Below are positions 1 through 9,077 of a stretch of DNA of 64,000 nucleotides, one piece after another; the stretch's first letter is position 1; each line of letters starts with the position of its first letter. The notes below the pieces were generated by a model that was not told where the DNA came from, did not search any database, and worked only from the letters and a program-made list of their open reading frames with translations. A program made the position numbers and the translations under genes. The stretch comes from Paenibacillus marchantiophytorum. Its GTDB lineage: Bacteria > Bacillota > Bacilli > Paenibacillales > NBRC-103111. The stretch spans positions 1-64,000 of the forward strand of contig NZ_BMHE01000020.1 in NCBI RefSeq assembly GCF_014640555.1, written 5' to 3'.

Positions 1-105
1 GTTGGGTTGGGTTGGGTTGGGTTGGGTTGGGTTGGGTTGGGTTGGGTTGGGTTGGGTTGGGTTGGGTTGGGTTGGGTTGGGTTGGGTTGGGTTGGGTTGG
101 GTTGG
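1..105. repeat. (GTTGG)21 pentanucleotide repeat
   Basis: Twenty-one perfect tandem copies of GTTGG run from the first base of the window; the array may continue to the left. Because 5 and 3 are coprime, it stays open in several frames and gives an artificial Gly-Trp-Val-Gly-Leu peptide, which I do not regard as a gene. There is no interruption, so it is probably young or prone to slippage. Confidence 0.97.
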
Positions 106-135
106 ATCAGTCGGATCGGTTCGATGCTCCTCAAC

Positions 136-320
136 CTTACGAACTCAACAAGCCTTATTTGCTCAAAATGAAGCAATTTGAAATTGTTATGAACTCCAGA
201 TGCGTTATTGACAACAATTTGCCTTCATTATGCCCTGATTTTGCTGTATAACGCCAATTGAGTTCATTAGACCAAAAAAAAGGCTATTTTGGCGCGTATA
301 AGCATGTTGAAGTTCGTTAG
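136..320. repeat. Dispersed palindromic intergenic element, class A copy 1
   Basis: Four related half-sites: forward at 136 and 187, reversed at 248 and 298, with starts 51, 61 and 50 bp apart. The half-site consensus is close to CTAACGAACTCAATAACG followed by CTTATT. The left arm (136-210) is largely complementary to the right arm (248-320), so the whole unit is a long imperfect inverted repeat. It lies just downstream of the minus-strand Cys-rich gene that ends at 492. Copies with the same spacing are at 7006-7190 and 11958-12145. Nothing else is recognisable between 106 and 491. Confidence 0.75.
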
Positions 321-491
321 CCCGATCATGTGGACATGGCCCCGCCTATCTTGCTTATTCACCCAAAACATGAGCAATTGGGACAATTAAGCATTTTCAA
401 CTCTTTCAGCTGCCCTATTTTCGAAATCGAACCACAAAAAAGAGGCCCCACTCAAGGTTTTCAGCCTTCAGGGATGCCTCTTCTCATCGAA

Positions 492-764
492 TCAGAATCT
501 GTTCCATCTACTAGCCCCGGGAAATGGGCAATTTTTCTCCTTGAGTTTCGCTGCGACTCGCACGATGCACCCACAGAACGAGCAAGTTGTGCCGCCGAGC
601 AGCTTAGGACACGCGCTACACATTCGCAATCGCTCCAGGTAGACGCTTTCTGGAACACAGCTATCGCCTTGAAACATAGGTGAGCTTAGCATCCTATCGA
701 TTTGCGCTTCCGTAATCTTGTATTCTTCGCGACAACCTTTGCAAGACCGATCGCTTTGATTCAT
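492..764 (-). CDS. Small Cys-rich protein, DUF6171-like
   Basis: A 90-aa protein with nine cysteines arranged in pairs (C8/C11, C36, C49/C52, C61/C64/C66, C79), which looks like a small metal-binding, probably zinc, fold. The CxxC-plus-late-CGC layout resembles the DUF6171 proteins I recall from Paenibacillus; the function of that family is not known to me. The gene starts only 5 bp after the stop of the GH51 arabinofuranosidase, so the two are probably cotranscribed, but nothing in the protein suggests a role in arabinan metabolism. The plus-strand reading frame over the same DNA is treated as a shadow because this frame has the conserved cysteine pattern and the operon position. Confidence 0.75.
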   Translation of the reverse strand: MNQSDRSCKGCREEYKITEAQIDRMLSSPMFQGDSCVPESVYLERLRMCSACPKLLGGTTCSFCGCIVRVAAKLKEKNCPFPGASRWNRF

Positions 765-769
765 CGCAA

Positions 770-2266
770 TTAATCCGTCATTAGTTCAAGTACGGTTACC
801 GACATTGGAGACAGGTCTACTTTTAGCAGCTTGCCATCCCATGCAAACGAGGTGAAAGGCGCAGGCGCTACCCGATCCGGATTCTCAAATGTATTGTGAC
901 CATCTACTGAATCAGCGGTTAACGTGGTCCCACTCACACGAACATTCTCATTCGTCAAGCCACGAAGATCGAGATCAACTTTTGCGCTGGCCAGGTGATC
1001 CAAATTACACAAGCTGATATGAATTTTACCAGAAGCGTCGATGGAAGCTGAACTTGAAATTTGCGGAATCGCATCATCGATATCGCTCTTTAATTCTTTG
1101 GTTGTCAAATGGATATCGAGCAGTTGTGCATCCTGATGAACTTTGAACATGTTGAAAACATGATAAGTCGGCGTCAGCAGCATCTTCTCGCCTTCCGTCA
1201 AAATCACAGCCTGCAGCACATTGACTAACTGAGCAAGGTTTGCCATCTGCACCCGATCGCAATGCTGGTTGAACAAATGAAGGGTAATACCCGCGACGAG
1301 CGCATCACGAATCGTATTTTGTTGATAGAGAAAGCCTGGATTCGTTCCTGGCTCTACATCAAACCAAGTCCCCCATTCATCGACGAGCAGACCGATCCGT
1401 TTCTCGGGATCATATTGATCCATGATGGCGGAATGCTTCACGAGCAGCTCTTCCATATAGAGCGCTTTCTTCATCGTACGGGCCCACAATTGTTCCGGGA
1501 AGCCGGTTGCCGCCCCTTTTTCTTGCCAAGAGTCGCCTGTAATTGTGTAATAATGCAGCGTCGTTGAATCCATAAAGCGATGGGCTTGCTTCATCAAAGT
1601 TTCCATCCAATGATAATCATCACTGTTTGGTCCGCAAGCAATTTTGTGTATGCGGTTATCGCCATAATTACGCACATACGTCTGGAATTGGCGATATAGA
1701 TCCGCATAGTATTCAGGACGCATATTGCCGCCGCATCCCCAGTTTTCATTCCCTACACCAAAATATTTAACCTTCCACGGCTCCGCTCTCCCGTTCAATT
1801 CACGAAGTTCGGCCATCGGGGAAACGCCTTCGAATGTCATATACTCCACCCACTCGGACATTTCCTGAACCGTCCCGCTCCCCACATTTCCATTGATGTA
1901 AGGTTCACACTCCAGCATCTCACACAACATCAAGAATTCATGAGTACCAAAATGATTATTCTCCACCACACCACCCCAGTGTGTGTTAATCATCCGCTTT
2001 CGTTGCTCGCGAGGACCAATTCCGTCTTTCCAATGATATTCATCGGCAAAGCAGCCACCCGGCCAGCGGAGAACAGGTATTTTCATCTGTTTTAACGCCG
2101 CGACGACATCATTGCGAATGCCTTTCGTGTTAGGAATGGGGGAATCTTCCCCAACCCATAAACCTTCATATATACAGCGTCCGAGATGTTCGGAAAAATG
2201 CCCGTAAATGTTGCGATTAATAGTACCTTTTATCCTGTCAGCATTAATTGTAAGGCGGTTTGTCAT
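770..2266 (-). CDS. abfA: Alpha-L-arabinofuranosidase, GH51
   Basis: A 498-aa intracellular enzyme (no signal peptide) that removes terminal alpha-L-arabinofuranose from arabinan or arabinoxylan oligosaccharides by a retaining mechanism. The family landmarks are visible: RWPGGCFADEYHWKDGIGP around residues 67-85, the acid/base Glu174 in GNENWGCGG, and the nucleophile Glu297 in VDEWGTWF. The length is normal for GH51. The ATG is preceded by AAAGGAGC. A sigma-A-like promoter lies upstream at 2334-2362, and a terminator separates the gene from the GH38 gene, so it is probably expressed independently, together with the small Cys-rich gene downstream. The family assignment is firm; the exact natural oligosaccharide is not shown by the sequence. 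Confidence 0.95.
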   Translation of the reverse strand: MTNRLTINADRIKGTINRNIYGHFSEHLGRCIYEGLWVGEDSPIPNTKGIRNDVVAALKQMKIPVLRWPGGCFADEYHWKDGIGPREQRKRMINTHWGGVVENNHFGTHEFLMLCEMLECEPYINGNVGSGTVQEMSEWVEYMTFEGVSPMAELRELNGRAEPWKVKYFGVGNENWGCGGNMRPEYYADLYRQFQTYVRNYGDNRIHKIACGPNSDDYHWMETLMKQAHRFMDSTTLHYYTITGDSWQEKGAATGFPEQLWARTMKKALYMEELLVKHSAIMDQYDPEKRIGLLVDEWGTWFDVEPGTNPGFLYQQNTIRDALVAGITLHLFNQHCDRVQMANLAQLVNVLQAVILTEGEKMLLTPTYHVFNMFKVHQDAQLLDIHLTTKELKSDIDDAIPQISSSASIDASGKIHISLCNLDHLASAKVDLDLRGLTNENVRVSGTTLTADSVDGHNTFENPDRVAPAPFTSFAWDGKLLKVDLSPMSVTVLELMTD

Positions 2267-2333
2267 AGGGCAGCTGCTCCTTTAAATTAACAATAATATA
2301 AATCGATAAGTTTATTCATTAATCCATACTTTT

Positions 2334-2362
2334 ATAATAAAAGCATCAACCAAATATTGCAA
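2334..2362 (-). promoter_or_regulatory. Candidate sigma-A promoter of the GH51 gene
   Basis: On the minus strand, TTGCAA (2357-2362) and TATTAT (2334-2339) are separated by exactly 17 bp and lie about 70 bp upstream of the GH51 start codon. Match is 5 of 6 at the -10 and 4 of 6 at the -35. Confidence 0.55.
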
Positions 2363-2420
2363 CCGTTTTATTCACGAAAATAACATCGATGTGTGGGACA
2401 GATTCAATTGTTTACATGAA

Positions 2421-2457
2421 AAAGGAGCCAAGCGGCTTGTGTGCGCATAGCTCCTTT
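2421..2457 (-). terminator. Rho-independent terminator after the GH38 gene
   Basis: Inverted repeat AAAGGAGC / GCTCCTTT with a loop of about 21 nt. On the minus strand the right arm runs into TTTTT. It lies about 100 bp past the GH38 stop and ahead of the GH51 promoter. Confidence 0.7.
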
Positions 2458-2559
2458 AGTTGCTTACAAAGGTTTGGGACCCCACCATAATGGATGCATG
2501 AGATTGCAGGGAATAAGTAGCTTGCCTATTCATCCCCTGGGATTAGACGCCTAGATAAC

Positions 2560-5500
2560 TCAATCAATAAGCCAGGTTTTAATCTCATAAGGCATAATCT
2601 CACAAGTAATCGTCCCTGTCATGACGTCGCCGATCGGCTGTTCTCTTAAATCGGTTTCCTGCCAAGATGATACAGGGAATCCGGTTTCCACCGAAAGAGT
2701 GCCTCGCGCTCCGGCATATTCGTGAACACGAACAATCAAGCCGTGCCCATCCTCTGCCCATTTTACCGCATCAACCATGACATTCGGCAGCGATAAGCGC
2801 AGCAGAGAAAAGCTTTCTTGGGAAGATCTGCCGACCATGCTCGTAAGCGGATTATTCAATGCCCAAGCTTCCTGAACAGTTCCACCGGCATACCAGTCAC
2901 CCAGATGTGGAAGCAACGAATACGTAAATACATGCTCCCCTTGATCCGCTATGGGGTCAGGAACCATCGCTGATTTAATAAGTGTGAGCCGCATGACATA
3001 GTCCTTGATATCATAGCCGTATTTGCAATCATTCAGCAGGCTTACGCCATAATCCCGCTCTGACAAATCGGCCCACTGATGCCCGACCGTTTCGAAACGC
3101 GCATAGTCCCAGCTCGTATTCCAGTGCGTTGGCCGCTTCACATTGCCGAATTGAATATCATAAGTCGCTTCCGTCGAGCGGACTACTACGGGAAAAGCCA
3201 CCTTCAACAATTGCCGCTGTTCGTGCCAGTCTATGCGTGTCTCAAAATCAATGCGCCGTGAATGCGCATAGAGCCTCATCTGCTGCTCAATCGTCGAGTC
3301 GCCATATCCCCAGGTGAACGCAATGGTAGCTCGCAACGGGCCTGATTCGATGAGCTCGATACTGCGGCAGTCTTCTACAACCCTTTTCTTTTCTGTATAG
3401 AAAATGTCAATGTCCCACGCCTCATGCCGCCCTTTTGGCTTATCTTCGAACACTTGCAATTCGTTGCCCCGCTCGCCGCTCGCCAGTACTTCCCGCTGAG
3501 CCTGCTTGTCATACAAACGAGTCAAACTACCGTTGTCATCCCAATTCAGCACATAGAAAGGAGTCTCCAAACCGTTCATTATCGGCTGAAAAACTTCATC
3601 TTGGGATGCACCACTCCAAGCTTCAGCGGCAGTCAGCGTCAAATATCCCATCGCCGGCAGTTCCGGTGTCAACACAAGCCAGCCATTCTCTGTCCGCTGC
3701 GCATCGCACCGATCGCCAGTCGACGTTGCCCAGACGTCCTTATCGCTCGCCGCACTTATTTCCACAAGATCAGTTCGTGTCCAAGGCGAGCTGTTCAGCA
3801 CAGTAATACAGGAATCTTCGCCATTGTTCGCCCATGATAACGCACGAACATCTCGCGCAATTTGTTCAGCCTCGTGATATTCCACCCAGCTGTCTTCGTA
3901 GACTTGGCGAATGGATGAACCTGGGATTATGTCGTGGAACTGATTGCGTAAAATGATTTTCCAGCCTGCTTGCAGCCTCTCAATGGGCTGCTGCTCTGCG
4001 ATTGGAGAACCGGCTTGCAAGGCTGTCATCGCCTGAAGCCACTCCGTTTCCCGATACAACAGCTCCAGTTTGCGATTCATCCGTTTGTTGTAAGCTTGAC
4101 TCGTATAGGTGCCGCGGTGCAGCTCTAGATACAATTCGCCATCCCACGTATGCACATAAGCATCGGACGCTTCTACGGTTTTCTCTAACTCGGCGAAAAA
4201 GGCATCTGCACGCCCCGTTGTCACCTGCGGCAGACCTGGCAGCTCATCTAACCGCCGCCTCATCTCAAGCATCTCGCGATTCACACCGCCTCCACCGTCA
4301 CCGTAGCCATAAGCCAGCAGCAAGTTGTGATTCAAGTTCTTATCGCGATAGCCTTCCCAGATTCCATTCACTGAGTAAGGGGTAATTGCCCCATTATACG
4401 TATAGTAAAAGGCACCTTCACCTCCTCCTGGATCAGGCGTCGTGATGAAGTGCGTCAGCACCTCAGATCCGTCGATGCCCCGCCAACGAAATGTGTCGTG
4501 CGGCATTCGGTTGTACTGATTCCAGCTGATTTTCGTCGTCATAAACATCGTGATGCCGCTCTTCTTCAATATCTGCGGCAGCGCCCAGCTGTAGCCAAAC
4601 ACATCCGGCAGCCACAAATACGTGCACTCGACGCCGAATTCCTCTTTTAAAAAGCGAGTTCCATACAAAATTTGACGCACCAGAGACTCCCCCGAGGATA
4701 AATTGCAATCCGCCTCCAGCCACATCGCACCGCCGGCTTCCCAGCGTCCTTCCGCGATTCTTTCCTTCATTTGTGCATAAATATCCGGATAATCCTCTTT
4801 GATGTAGGCATATAGCTGAGGCTGGGTTTGCAGGAAAACATAGTCGGGAAACTGCTCCATCAGTCTCAATACCGTGGAGAATGAGCGGGCTGCTTTCTCT
4901 CTCGTATGCGCAAGCCGCCACAACCAAGCTACGTCAATGTGCGTATGACCGATACATTGAATAACAACGGGACTTGTTTTCTGCTGCTTCTCCAACCCTT
5001 CTCGCATAATCGCTCTGGCTGCGCAGATAGACGAATAAAATGTTGATGATCCAGGCCGTGACCAGTCTAATTGAAGAAAAGCTCTATCAACTATAGAGAG
5101 TAAACTATGCTTTTCAGGTTGATGTTCAGACAGCAAGCGAATCGTGTCAATGACTGCCTTCGCAGTAAAATACAAATCATCGGTTTCCTCATCCAACCAG
5201 CATAGCTGTGCTGTGTGCAACCAATGCTCCAAAGGGTCTGGCTTTTGCTGATAACCTCCTAGGCCAGACCATAGCCGAAACGAAAGATCCAGCTCTTCTC
5301 CAGCCAACGCCTCGGGTAGAAAAACCTCCTGATGATTGCTGTCCACCCCTTGGAAGGGCTGACCATTCACAAAAAGCAGCGATTCGAAACCGCTATTATG
5401 TCCGCCCCCCGTCGTGCCGAAATCAAAAAGACCGAGCACTTTTTTCCCCGACCAATGGGCTGGAATCTGCACAGATGCCGCTAACCAGGCGTATTGGTCA

Positions 5501-5682
5501 TAGCCTCGCCAAGTATCGCCAAGCCGAATCGTTCCCCACTCCCCTTGCTCAGAAGGGTACTCTCCAATATGTCCATCTGCATCCAGAGCGAATCGGAATT
5601 CATTCAGTTGAACCGCATCACGATAGCGGTAAGGTTGAAGCTCCTCGACGCGTTTGGCAATCTTCTCATAAGTCCAGAGCAT
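2560..5682 (-). CDS. Alpha-mannosidase, GH38
   Basis: A 1040-aa cytoplasmic retaining alpha-mannosidase of normal GH38 length, without a signal peptide. The zinc-binding start of the catalytic domain, HTHIDVAWLW, is at residues 246-255, and the nucleophile Asp360 is in WLPDVFG. The first 240 residues form the family N-terminal domain, and the C-terminal half is the beta-sandwich region. GH38 enzymes hydrolyse terminal alpha-mannosides, often alpha-1,2/1,3/1,6. The start is supported by GGAGG 8-9 nt upstream. Directly upstream are an inverted-repeat operator and a LacI-type regulator, so it is probably induced by a mannoside. It could serve the alpha-mannan locus at 39-49 kb, or the N-glycan-type mannosides found with arabinose-containing plant material; this link is inference. 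Confidence 0.95.
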   Translation of the reverse strand: MLWTYEKIAKRVEELQPYRYRDAVQLNEFRFALDADGHIGEYPSEQGEWGTIRLGDTWRGYDQYAWLAASVQIPAHWSGKKVLGLFDFGTTGGGHNSGFESLLFVNGQPFQGVDSNHQEVFLPEALAGEELDLSFRLWSGLGGYQQKPDPLEHWLHTAQLCWLDEETDDLYFTAKAVIDTIRLLSEHQPEKHSLLSIVDRAFLQLDWSRPGSSTFYSSICAARAIMREGLEKQQKTSPVVIQCIGHTHIDVAWLWRLAHTREKAARSFSTVLRLMEQFPDYVFLQTQPQLYAYIKEDYPDIYAQMKERIAEGRWEAGGAMWLEADCNLSSGESLVRQILYGTRFLKEEFGVECTYLWLPDVFGYSWALPQILKKSGITMFMTTKISWNQYNRMPHDTFRWRGIDGSEVLTHFITTPDPGGGEGAFYYTYNGAITPYSVNGIWEGYRDKNLNHNLLLAYGYGDGGGGVNREMLEMRRRLDELPGLPQVTTGRADAFFAELEKTVEASDAYVHTWDGELYLELHRGTYTSQAYNKRMNRKLELLYRETEWLQAMTALQAGSPIAEQQPIERLQAGWKIILRNQFHDIIPGSSIRQVYEDSWVEYHEAEQIARDVRALSWANNGEDSCITVLNSSPWTRTDLVEISAASDKDVWATSTGDRCDAQRTENGWLVLTPELPAMGYLTLTAAEAWSGASQDEVFQPIMNGLETPFYVLNWDDNGSLTRLYDKQAQREVLASGERGNELQVFEDKPKGRHEAWDIDIFYTEKKRVVEDCRSIELIESGPLRATIAFTWGYGDSTIEQQMRLYAHSRRIDFETRIDWHEQRQLLKVAFPVVVRSTEATYDIQFGNVKRPTHWNTSWDYARFETVGHQWADLSERDYGVSLLNDCKYGYDIKDYVMRLTLIKSAMVPDPIADQGEHVFTYSLLPHLGDWYAGGTVQEAWALNNPLTSMVGRSSQESFSLLRLSLPNVMVDAVKWAEDGHGLIVRVHEYAGARGTLSVETGFPVSSWQETDLREQPIGDVMTGTITCEIMPYEIKTWLID

Positions 5683-5706
5683 CTCTTTTCCTCCAAATCA
5701 TTCTTT

Positions 5707-5722
5707 GATATAACGTGTTATC
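5707..5722. promoter_or_regulatory. Operator-like inverted repeat upstream of the GH38 gene
   Basis: Imperfect palindrome GATATAACGTGTTATC between the LacI-type regulator stop and the GH38 start. It shares the core TAACACGT with the perfect palindrome in front of the regulator gene (6810-6821). Confidence 0.6.
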
Positions 5723-5758
5723 ATTTAGGATGAGGCCTTAACCTCATTGTTCTATCAC

Positions 5759-6781
5759 CTAGTTTTCACGAATTTCCAGGCGGCAAGGCACACGAATTGT
5801 CGTGGTATCTGCAAGAGAAACGTCACCGGTCACGTATTGCAGCAGCCTTTGTGCAGCAAGCTCCCCCATTTGTCTGTACGGAACTTCTACTGCGCTGAGC
5901 GGTGGTATCATGTATGCGTTGACTTGTTCCGTATTATCCGCCGCCATTACATAAACGTCTTTGCCAATCCGCAAATGTAATTCATGACAGGCTTCATAGA
6001 TACGTCTAGCACCGTAAGACCAATTGCACACTACAGCGGCTGGCAGTTCCATTTCACGTAAAATGGACACCCATTCGCTCCGATTAGGTTCCCGATCATT
6101 TCTCATCCTATTCATCGTTGTCGGATTCAGTCCATGTTCTATCATCCATTCTTCGTAGCCTAATCGGCGCTGACGATCCCCCCAATTCAGCGAATATGCG
6201 GGACCGCTATATACTTCCATGTAGATTGGAGAAGAGGATGTTTTTTGCCAAATATGGTCTAAAGCGATTTTCATGCTTGCTTTGTAATCCATGAGTACCG
6301 AACAAACAGCTTCATTCTCGGCATAACCGTCAACGCTGATATACGGAATTTTGTTCTCCTGGATCGCCTGAGCCCAAGCTTCATCCGCGTACTGCGTCGC
6401 ATCTTTGGACACGATCCCGTCGATACGGCGTTCTCGAAACATTTCGAGCAGTTCATAGCGAGCCGCCTCATCTTGATCCGTTCCATACAGCAAGACATGA
6501 TAGCCAGCTTGTGTGCAATGCTTTTGAAAACCTTGAAGCATCTGAAGGAATAGTGGATTATCCATGTTGCCAAATGCAGCAAAACACTGACTCCGTCCGA
6601 GCCGCATCCCCCTCGCTTGGACATCGACGCGGTAGCCCAGCTCCTCAATCGCCTGCAAGACAGCAGCCCGCGTTTCTTCACTCACGCGAATGCCTGCCGT
6701 TTGGTTCAAAACGGCGGAAACCACGCCTCGCGAGACGCCGGCCTTACGAGCGACATCAAAGCTTGTAACTCGTTTTTGCAT
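5759..6781 (-). CDS. LacI-family transcriptional regulator
   Basis: A 340-aa sugar-responsive repressor. Residues 1-55 are a classic LacI helix-turn-helix (VTSFDVARKAGVSRGVVSAVLN) and the rest is a periplasmic-binding-protein-like ligand domain. I chose the ATG at 6781 rather than the upstream ATG at 6799 because the ribosome binding site AGGAG overlaps the first codons of the longer form. The gene is immediately upstream of the GH38 alpha-mannosidase in the same direction. Matching operator-like palindromes in front of both genes suggest autoregulation plus control of the mannosidase. Ligand unknown; a mannose-containing sugar is likely. Confidence 0.9.
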   Translation of the reverse strand: MQKRVTSFDVARKAGVSRGVVSAVLNQTAGIRVSEETRAAVLQAIEELGYRVDVQARGMRLGRSQCFAAFGNMDNPLFLQMLQGFQKHCTQAGYHVLLYGTDQDEAARYELLEMFRERRIDGIVSKDATQYADEAWAQAIQENKIPYISVDGYAENEAVCSVLMDYKASMKIALDHIWQKTSSSPIYMEVYSGPAYSLNWGDRQRRLGYEEWMIEHGLNPTTMNRMRNDREPNRSEWVSILREMELPAAVVCNWSYGARRIYEACHELHLRIGKDVYVMAADNTEQVNAYMIPPLSAVEVPYRQMGELAAQRLLQYVTGDVSLADTTTIRVPCRLEIREN

Positions 6782-6809
6782 GTTAACTTCACTCCTCATA
6801 GAAACATAT

Positions 6810-6821
6810 TAACACGTGTTA
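6810..6821. promoter_or_regulatory. Operator palindrome upstream of the LacI-type gene
   Basis: Perfect 12-bp palindrome TAACACGTGTTA about 30 bp upstream of the chosen start, in a position typical for an autoregulated LacI repressor. The core TAACACGT recurs upstream of the GH38 gene. The rest of 6822-7005 holds only a weak imperfect hairpin (about 6900-6965) and no gene. Confidence 0.65.
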
Positions 6822-7005
6822 TCAATAGGTGGGAAGAGGTAAGACCACGGAACGTGCTTATCTGCTGCAATGGTGCCACTCACCACCGGGTTAAGCCTCA
6901 CTAAACCCAAGAAAACACCACCTGATCTAAGTGCACAAGCGGTGTTACTCAGGTTGCTTAGCCATCAATCACTACCTAGTCGCCTCAAAATCAAACTGAC
7001 ATTCG

Positions 7006-7190
7006 CTAACGAACTGTATGATGCTTATAGACCCGAAAATGGCCTCTTTGAAAATCAAACGAACTGAATCGTCCTTATGAAGCAGAATATTGCTGGAATC
7101 GTGATCTTTTACGTGAAATAACGCTTCTGGAATTCATTATTTTCCAAATTCAATGATTTTAGGTCAAATAAGCGTTATTGAGTTCCTTAG
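7006..7190. repeat. Dispersed palindromic intergenic element, class A copy 2
   Basis: Forward half-sites at 7006 and 7057 and reversed half-sites at 7118 and 7167 (spacing 51, 61, 49 bp), for example CTAACGAACTGTATGATGC on the left and the reverse of CTAAGGAACTCAATAACGC on the right. Same architecture and nearly the same length as 136-320. It lies downstream of the MFS gene that ends at 7258 and upstream of the LacI-type promoter. Confidence 0.75.
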
Positions 7191-7257
7191 TCAACTTCGC
7201 TCAAAGTCACTGACAGCGCTCACCGGGTCCAATCGGCTTGCTTGGCGCACTCTTAAC

Positions 7258-8529
7258 TCAGGCAGCAGCCGTTGCCGATTTTCTGGCAATCCGGATCGCC
7301 ATCAATGCGGCAATCAGGCATATGAGCCCTGCGCTAAGGAATGGCAGCGTATAACTGCCCAGCCATTCACGAACAACACCGCCGCTATAGGCTGCGACAG
7401 AAGCACCCACCTGATGAGCCACGACGACCCAGCCAAAAATCATCCCCGCCTTTTCTCTGCCGAACTCTTTCGAGGCTAGTTTGACCGTAGGAGGAACCGT
7501 TGCAATCCAATCCAACCCATAGAAGACGGAGAAAATAATTAAAGATGTAGGACCTGACTCTAAGGCAAAAGGCAAAAACAACAGCGAAAGTCCGCGCAAG
7601 CTGTAATACCAGAATAGCAGCCAGCGATTGTCGAACCGATCTGACAACCATCCGGAAAGCGTAGTGCCGATTAAATCAAACAAACCCATCATCGCCAGTA
7701 ATCCGGCTGCCATAATTTCAGGAATCCCATAATCGCCGCAAGCCGGAATCAAATGTGTTCCGATTAAGCCGTTGGTCGAAAATCCACAAAAGAAAAAGGT
7801 CCCCGCGAGCAGCAAAAATGTTTTATTTTTCAATGCGGAAATTAAGGTCTGAATCGGTGTTATGAAAATATTGCCTTTGAACACATCCGGTTTGGCAACT
7901 TCATCGGAGCCGTAAGCGGCGATTCCCAGATCATAAGGATGATTCCGCATCCATATGGCGACCACAACAACAAGAACAAGAATAGCAGCTACGGAGGTAT
8001 AAATCGCATATCGCCACCCGATATCCACGATAATTTTGGCCAGCAGCGGCAAGAATAGAAGCTGTCCTGTAGCAGCGCTGGCTGTCAGCATCCCAACTAC
8101 CAATCCTTTGCGTTTTACAAACCACAGATTCGATACAGTAACGCCTAGCACATTGGCCATCATCCCCGTTCCAAGCCCTGCAACGACACCCCACAGAATT
8201 TGAAATTGCCATAAGTGCGTCATGAGCGGCGTAATGGAAAGACTGCTTGCCAGAACGATCAGGGAGATCATCATGATTCTTCGAATCCCGAATTTCGCTA
8301 ATAAAGCCGCAGAAAAAGGACCAACAAGGCCATACAGGAAGATCCCGACAGAAATAACACCCGAAATACCGCCACGCGACCAGCCAAACTCTTTTTCGAA
8401 AGGAAGCATTAAAATACTTGGCATCGCCCTGATGCCCGCGGCAACTAGCAAAGTCACAAAAGTGATCAATACGACCACCCAGCCATAAAATAGTTTGGGC
8501 GACCTGGTCCCCGTCTGCATTTGGTTCAT
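7258..8529 (-). CDS. MFS transporter
   Basis: A 423-aa polytopic membrane protein with about 12 predicted transmembrane helices and the MFS layout of two six-helix halves; the GFGxR-like loop between helices 2 and 3 appears as LLAKFGIRRI. It begins with LFYGWVVVLITFV, the type of start seen in oxalate/monocarboxylate-type MFS carriers, so an organic anion substrate is possible, but a drug or other small molecule cannot be excluded. The ATG is preceded by AGGAGAT. It follows the MarR regulator by 60 bp in the same direction, and a copy of the presumed MarR operator sits in that gap, so regulated efflux or uptake under MarR control is the best reading. Confidence 0.85.
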   Translation of the reverse strand: MNQMQTGTRSPKLFYGWVVVLITFVTLLVAAGIRAMPSILMLPFEKEFGWSRGGISGVISVGIFLYGLVGPFSAALLAKFGIRRIMMISLIVLASSLSITPLMTHLWQFQILWGVVAGLGTGMMANVLGVTVSNLWFVKRKGLVVGMLTASAATGQLLFLPLLAKIIVDIGWRYAIYTSVAAILVLVVVVAIWMRNHPYDLGIAAYGSDEVAKPDVFKGNIFITPIQTLISALKNKTFLLLAGTFFFCGFSTNGLIGTHLIPACGDYGIPEIMAAGLLAMMGLFDLIGTTLSGWLSDRFDNRWLLFWYYSLRGLSLLFLPFALESGPTSLIIFSVFYGLDWIATVPPTVKLASKEFGREKAGMIFGWVVVAHQVGASVAAYSGGVVREWLGSYTLPFLSAGLICLIAALMAIRIARKSATAAA

Positions 8530-8548
8530 TTGAAAGATCTCCTTTATT

Positions 8549-8564
8549 TTAGTTGTACATACAA
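8549..8564. promoter_or_regulatory. MarR operator candidate, MFS side
   Basis: TTAGTTGTACATACAA, containing the near-palindrome TTGTACATACAA, just upstream of the MFS ribosome binding site. The exact reverse complement is found upstream of the MarR gene at 9078-9093. Confidence 0.75.
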
Positions 8565-8589
8565 CAAAAGAATTAGCAACAATACAAAT

Positions 8590-9012
8590 TTATTTCTCCA
8601 GTTGATCACTGGTTATCTCCAAGTTTTGAGACAATAACACCGCTGTTTCCTCGCCGAGGATCTCGCAATACCGTTGATGCAGGCGCTTCGAGGCTTTGCG
8701 AATTTCGGTTTCAAGTTCCGTCCCTTTGGGAGTTGGGTATACGAGCACTGTTTTACCTTGTACTTTACGTTCTACTAACTGTTTGCCTTCCAACTTATCA
8801 ATGAAACGCGTTAACGTAGATGCTGCAATAGATAATTTCTCCGCTAATTCCTTTTGGGAGATTCCGGGCGTGTTGTTCACTAGTCGAATCAAATAGCCAT
8901 ACATCGGCGTTAAGCCCGTTGGCGCGAATTCCTCTTCGGCCATCTTGGTAATCAATCTGCTTAATCGATTCGTTGTGAAAAAGAGACAAGTGTGCAAGAA
9001 ATCTTCATCCAA
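8590..9012 (-). CDS. MarR-family transcriptional regulator
   Basis: A 140-aa winged-helix regulator. The central helices (ISQKELAEKLSIAASTLTRFIDKLEGKQLVERK, residues about 50-85) are the MarR DNA-binding motif, followed by the wing. The start codon appears to be TTG, placed 8 nt after AGGAG. It precedes the MFS transporter gene, and identical 16-bp sites in opposite orientation flank the gene, so it probably represses both itself and the transporter until a small aromatic or oxidising ligand is bound. The divergent neighbour beyond it is a nitroreductase, which may belong to the same stress response. Confidence 0.9.
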   Translation of the reverse strand: MDEDFLHTCLFFTTNRLSRLITKMAEEEFAPTGLTPMYGYLIRLVNNTPGISQKELAEKLSIAASTLTRFIDKLEGKQLVERKVQGKTVLVYPTPKGTELETEIRKASKRLHQRYCEILGEETAVLLSQNLEITSDQLEK

Positions 9013-9077
9013 GGCGATTACTCCTATCTAAAATTAATATGTGCATGGGACAGGATTATTATTTACCATTCTGTATT

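Noticed and set aside
12..251. Open frame of 79 codons with a Gly-Trp-Val-Gly-Leu repeat
   Set aside because: It is a translation of the GTTGG array running into a class A repeat; no ribosome binding site.
330..683. 117-codon plus-strand frame at the left end
   Set aside because: It overlaps the minus-strand Cys-rich gene, which has a conserved-looking motif pattern and operon spacing.
6900..6965. Imperfect hairpin between the LacI-type and MFS genes
   Set aside because: Pairing is interrupted and there is no T-run, so I do not call a terminator or riboswitch.
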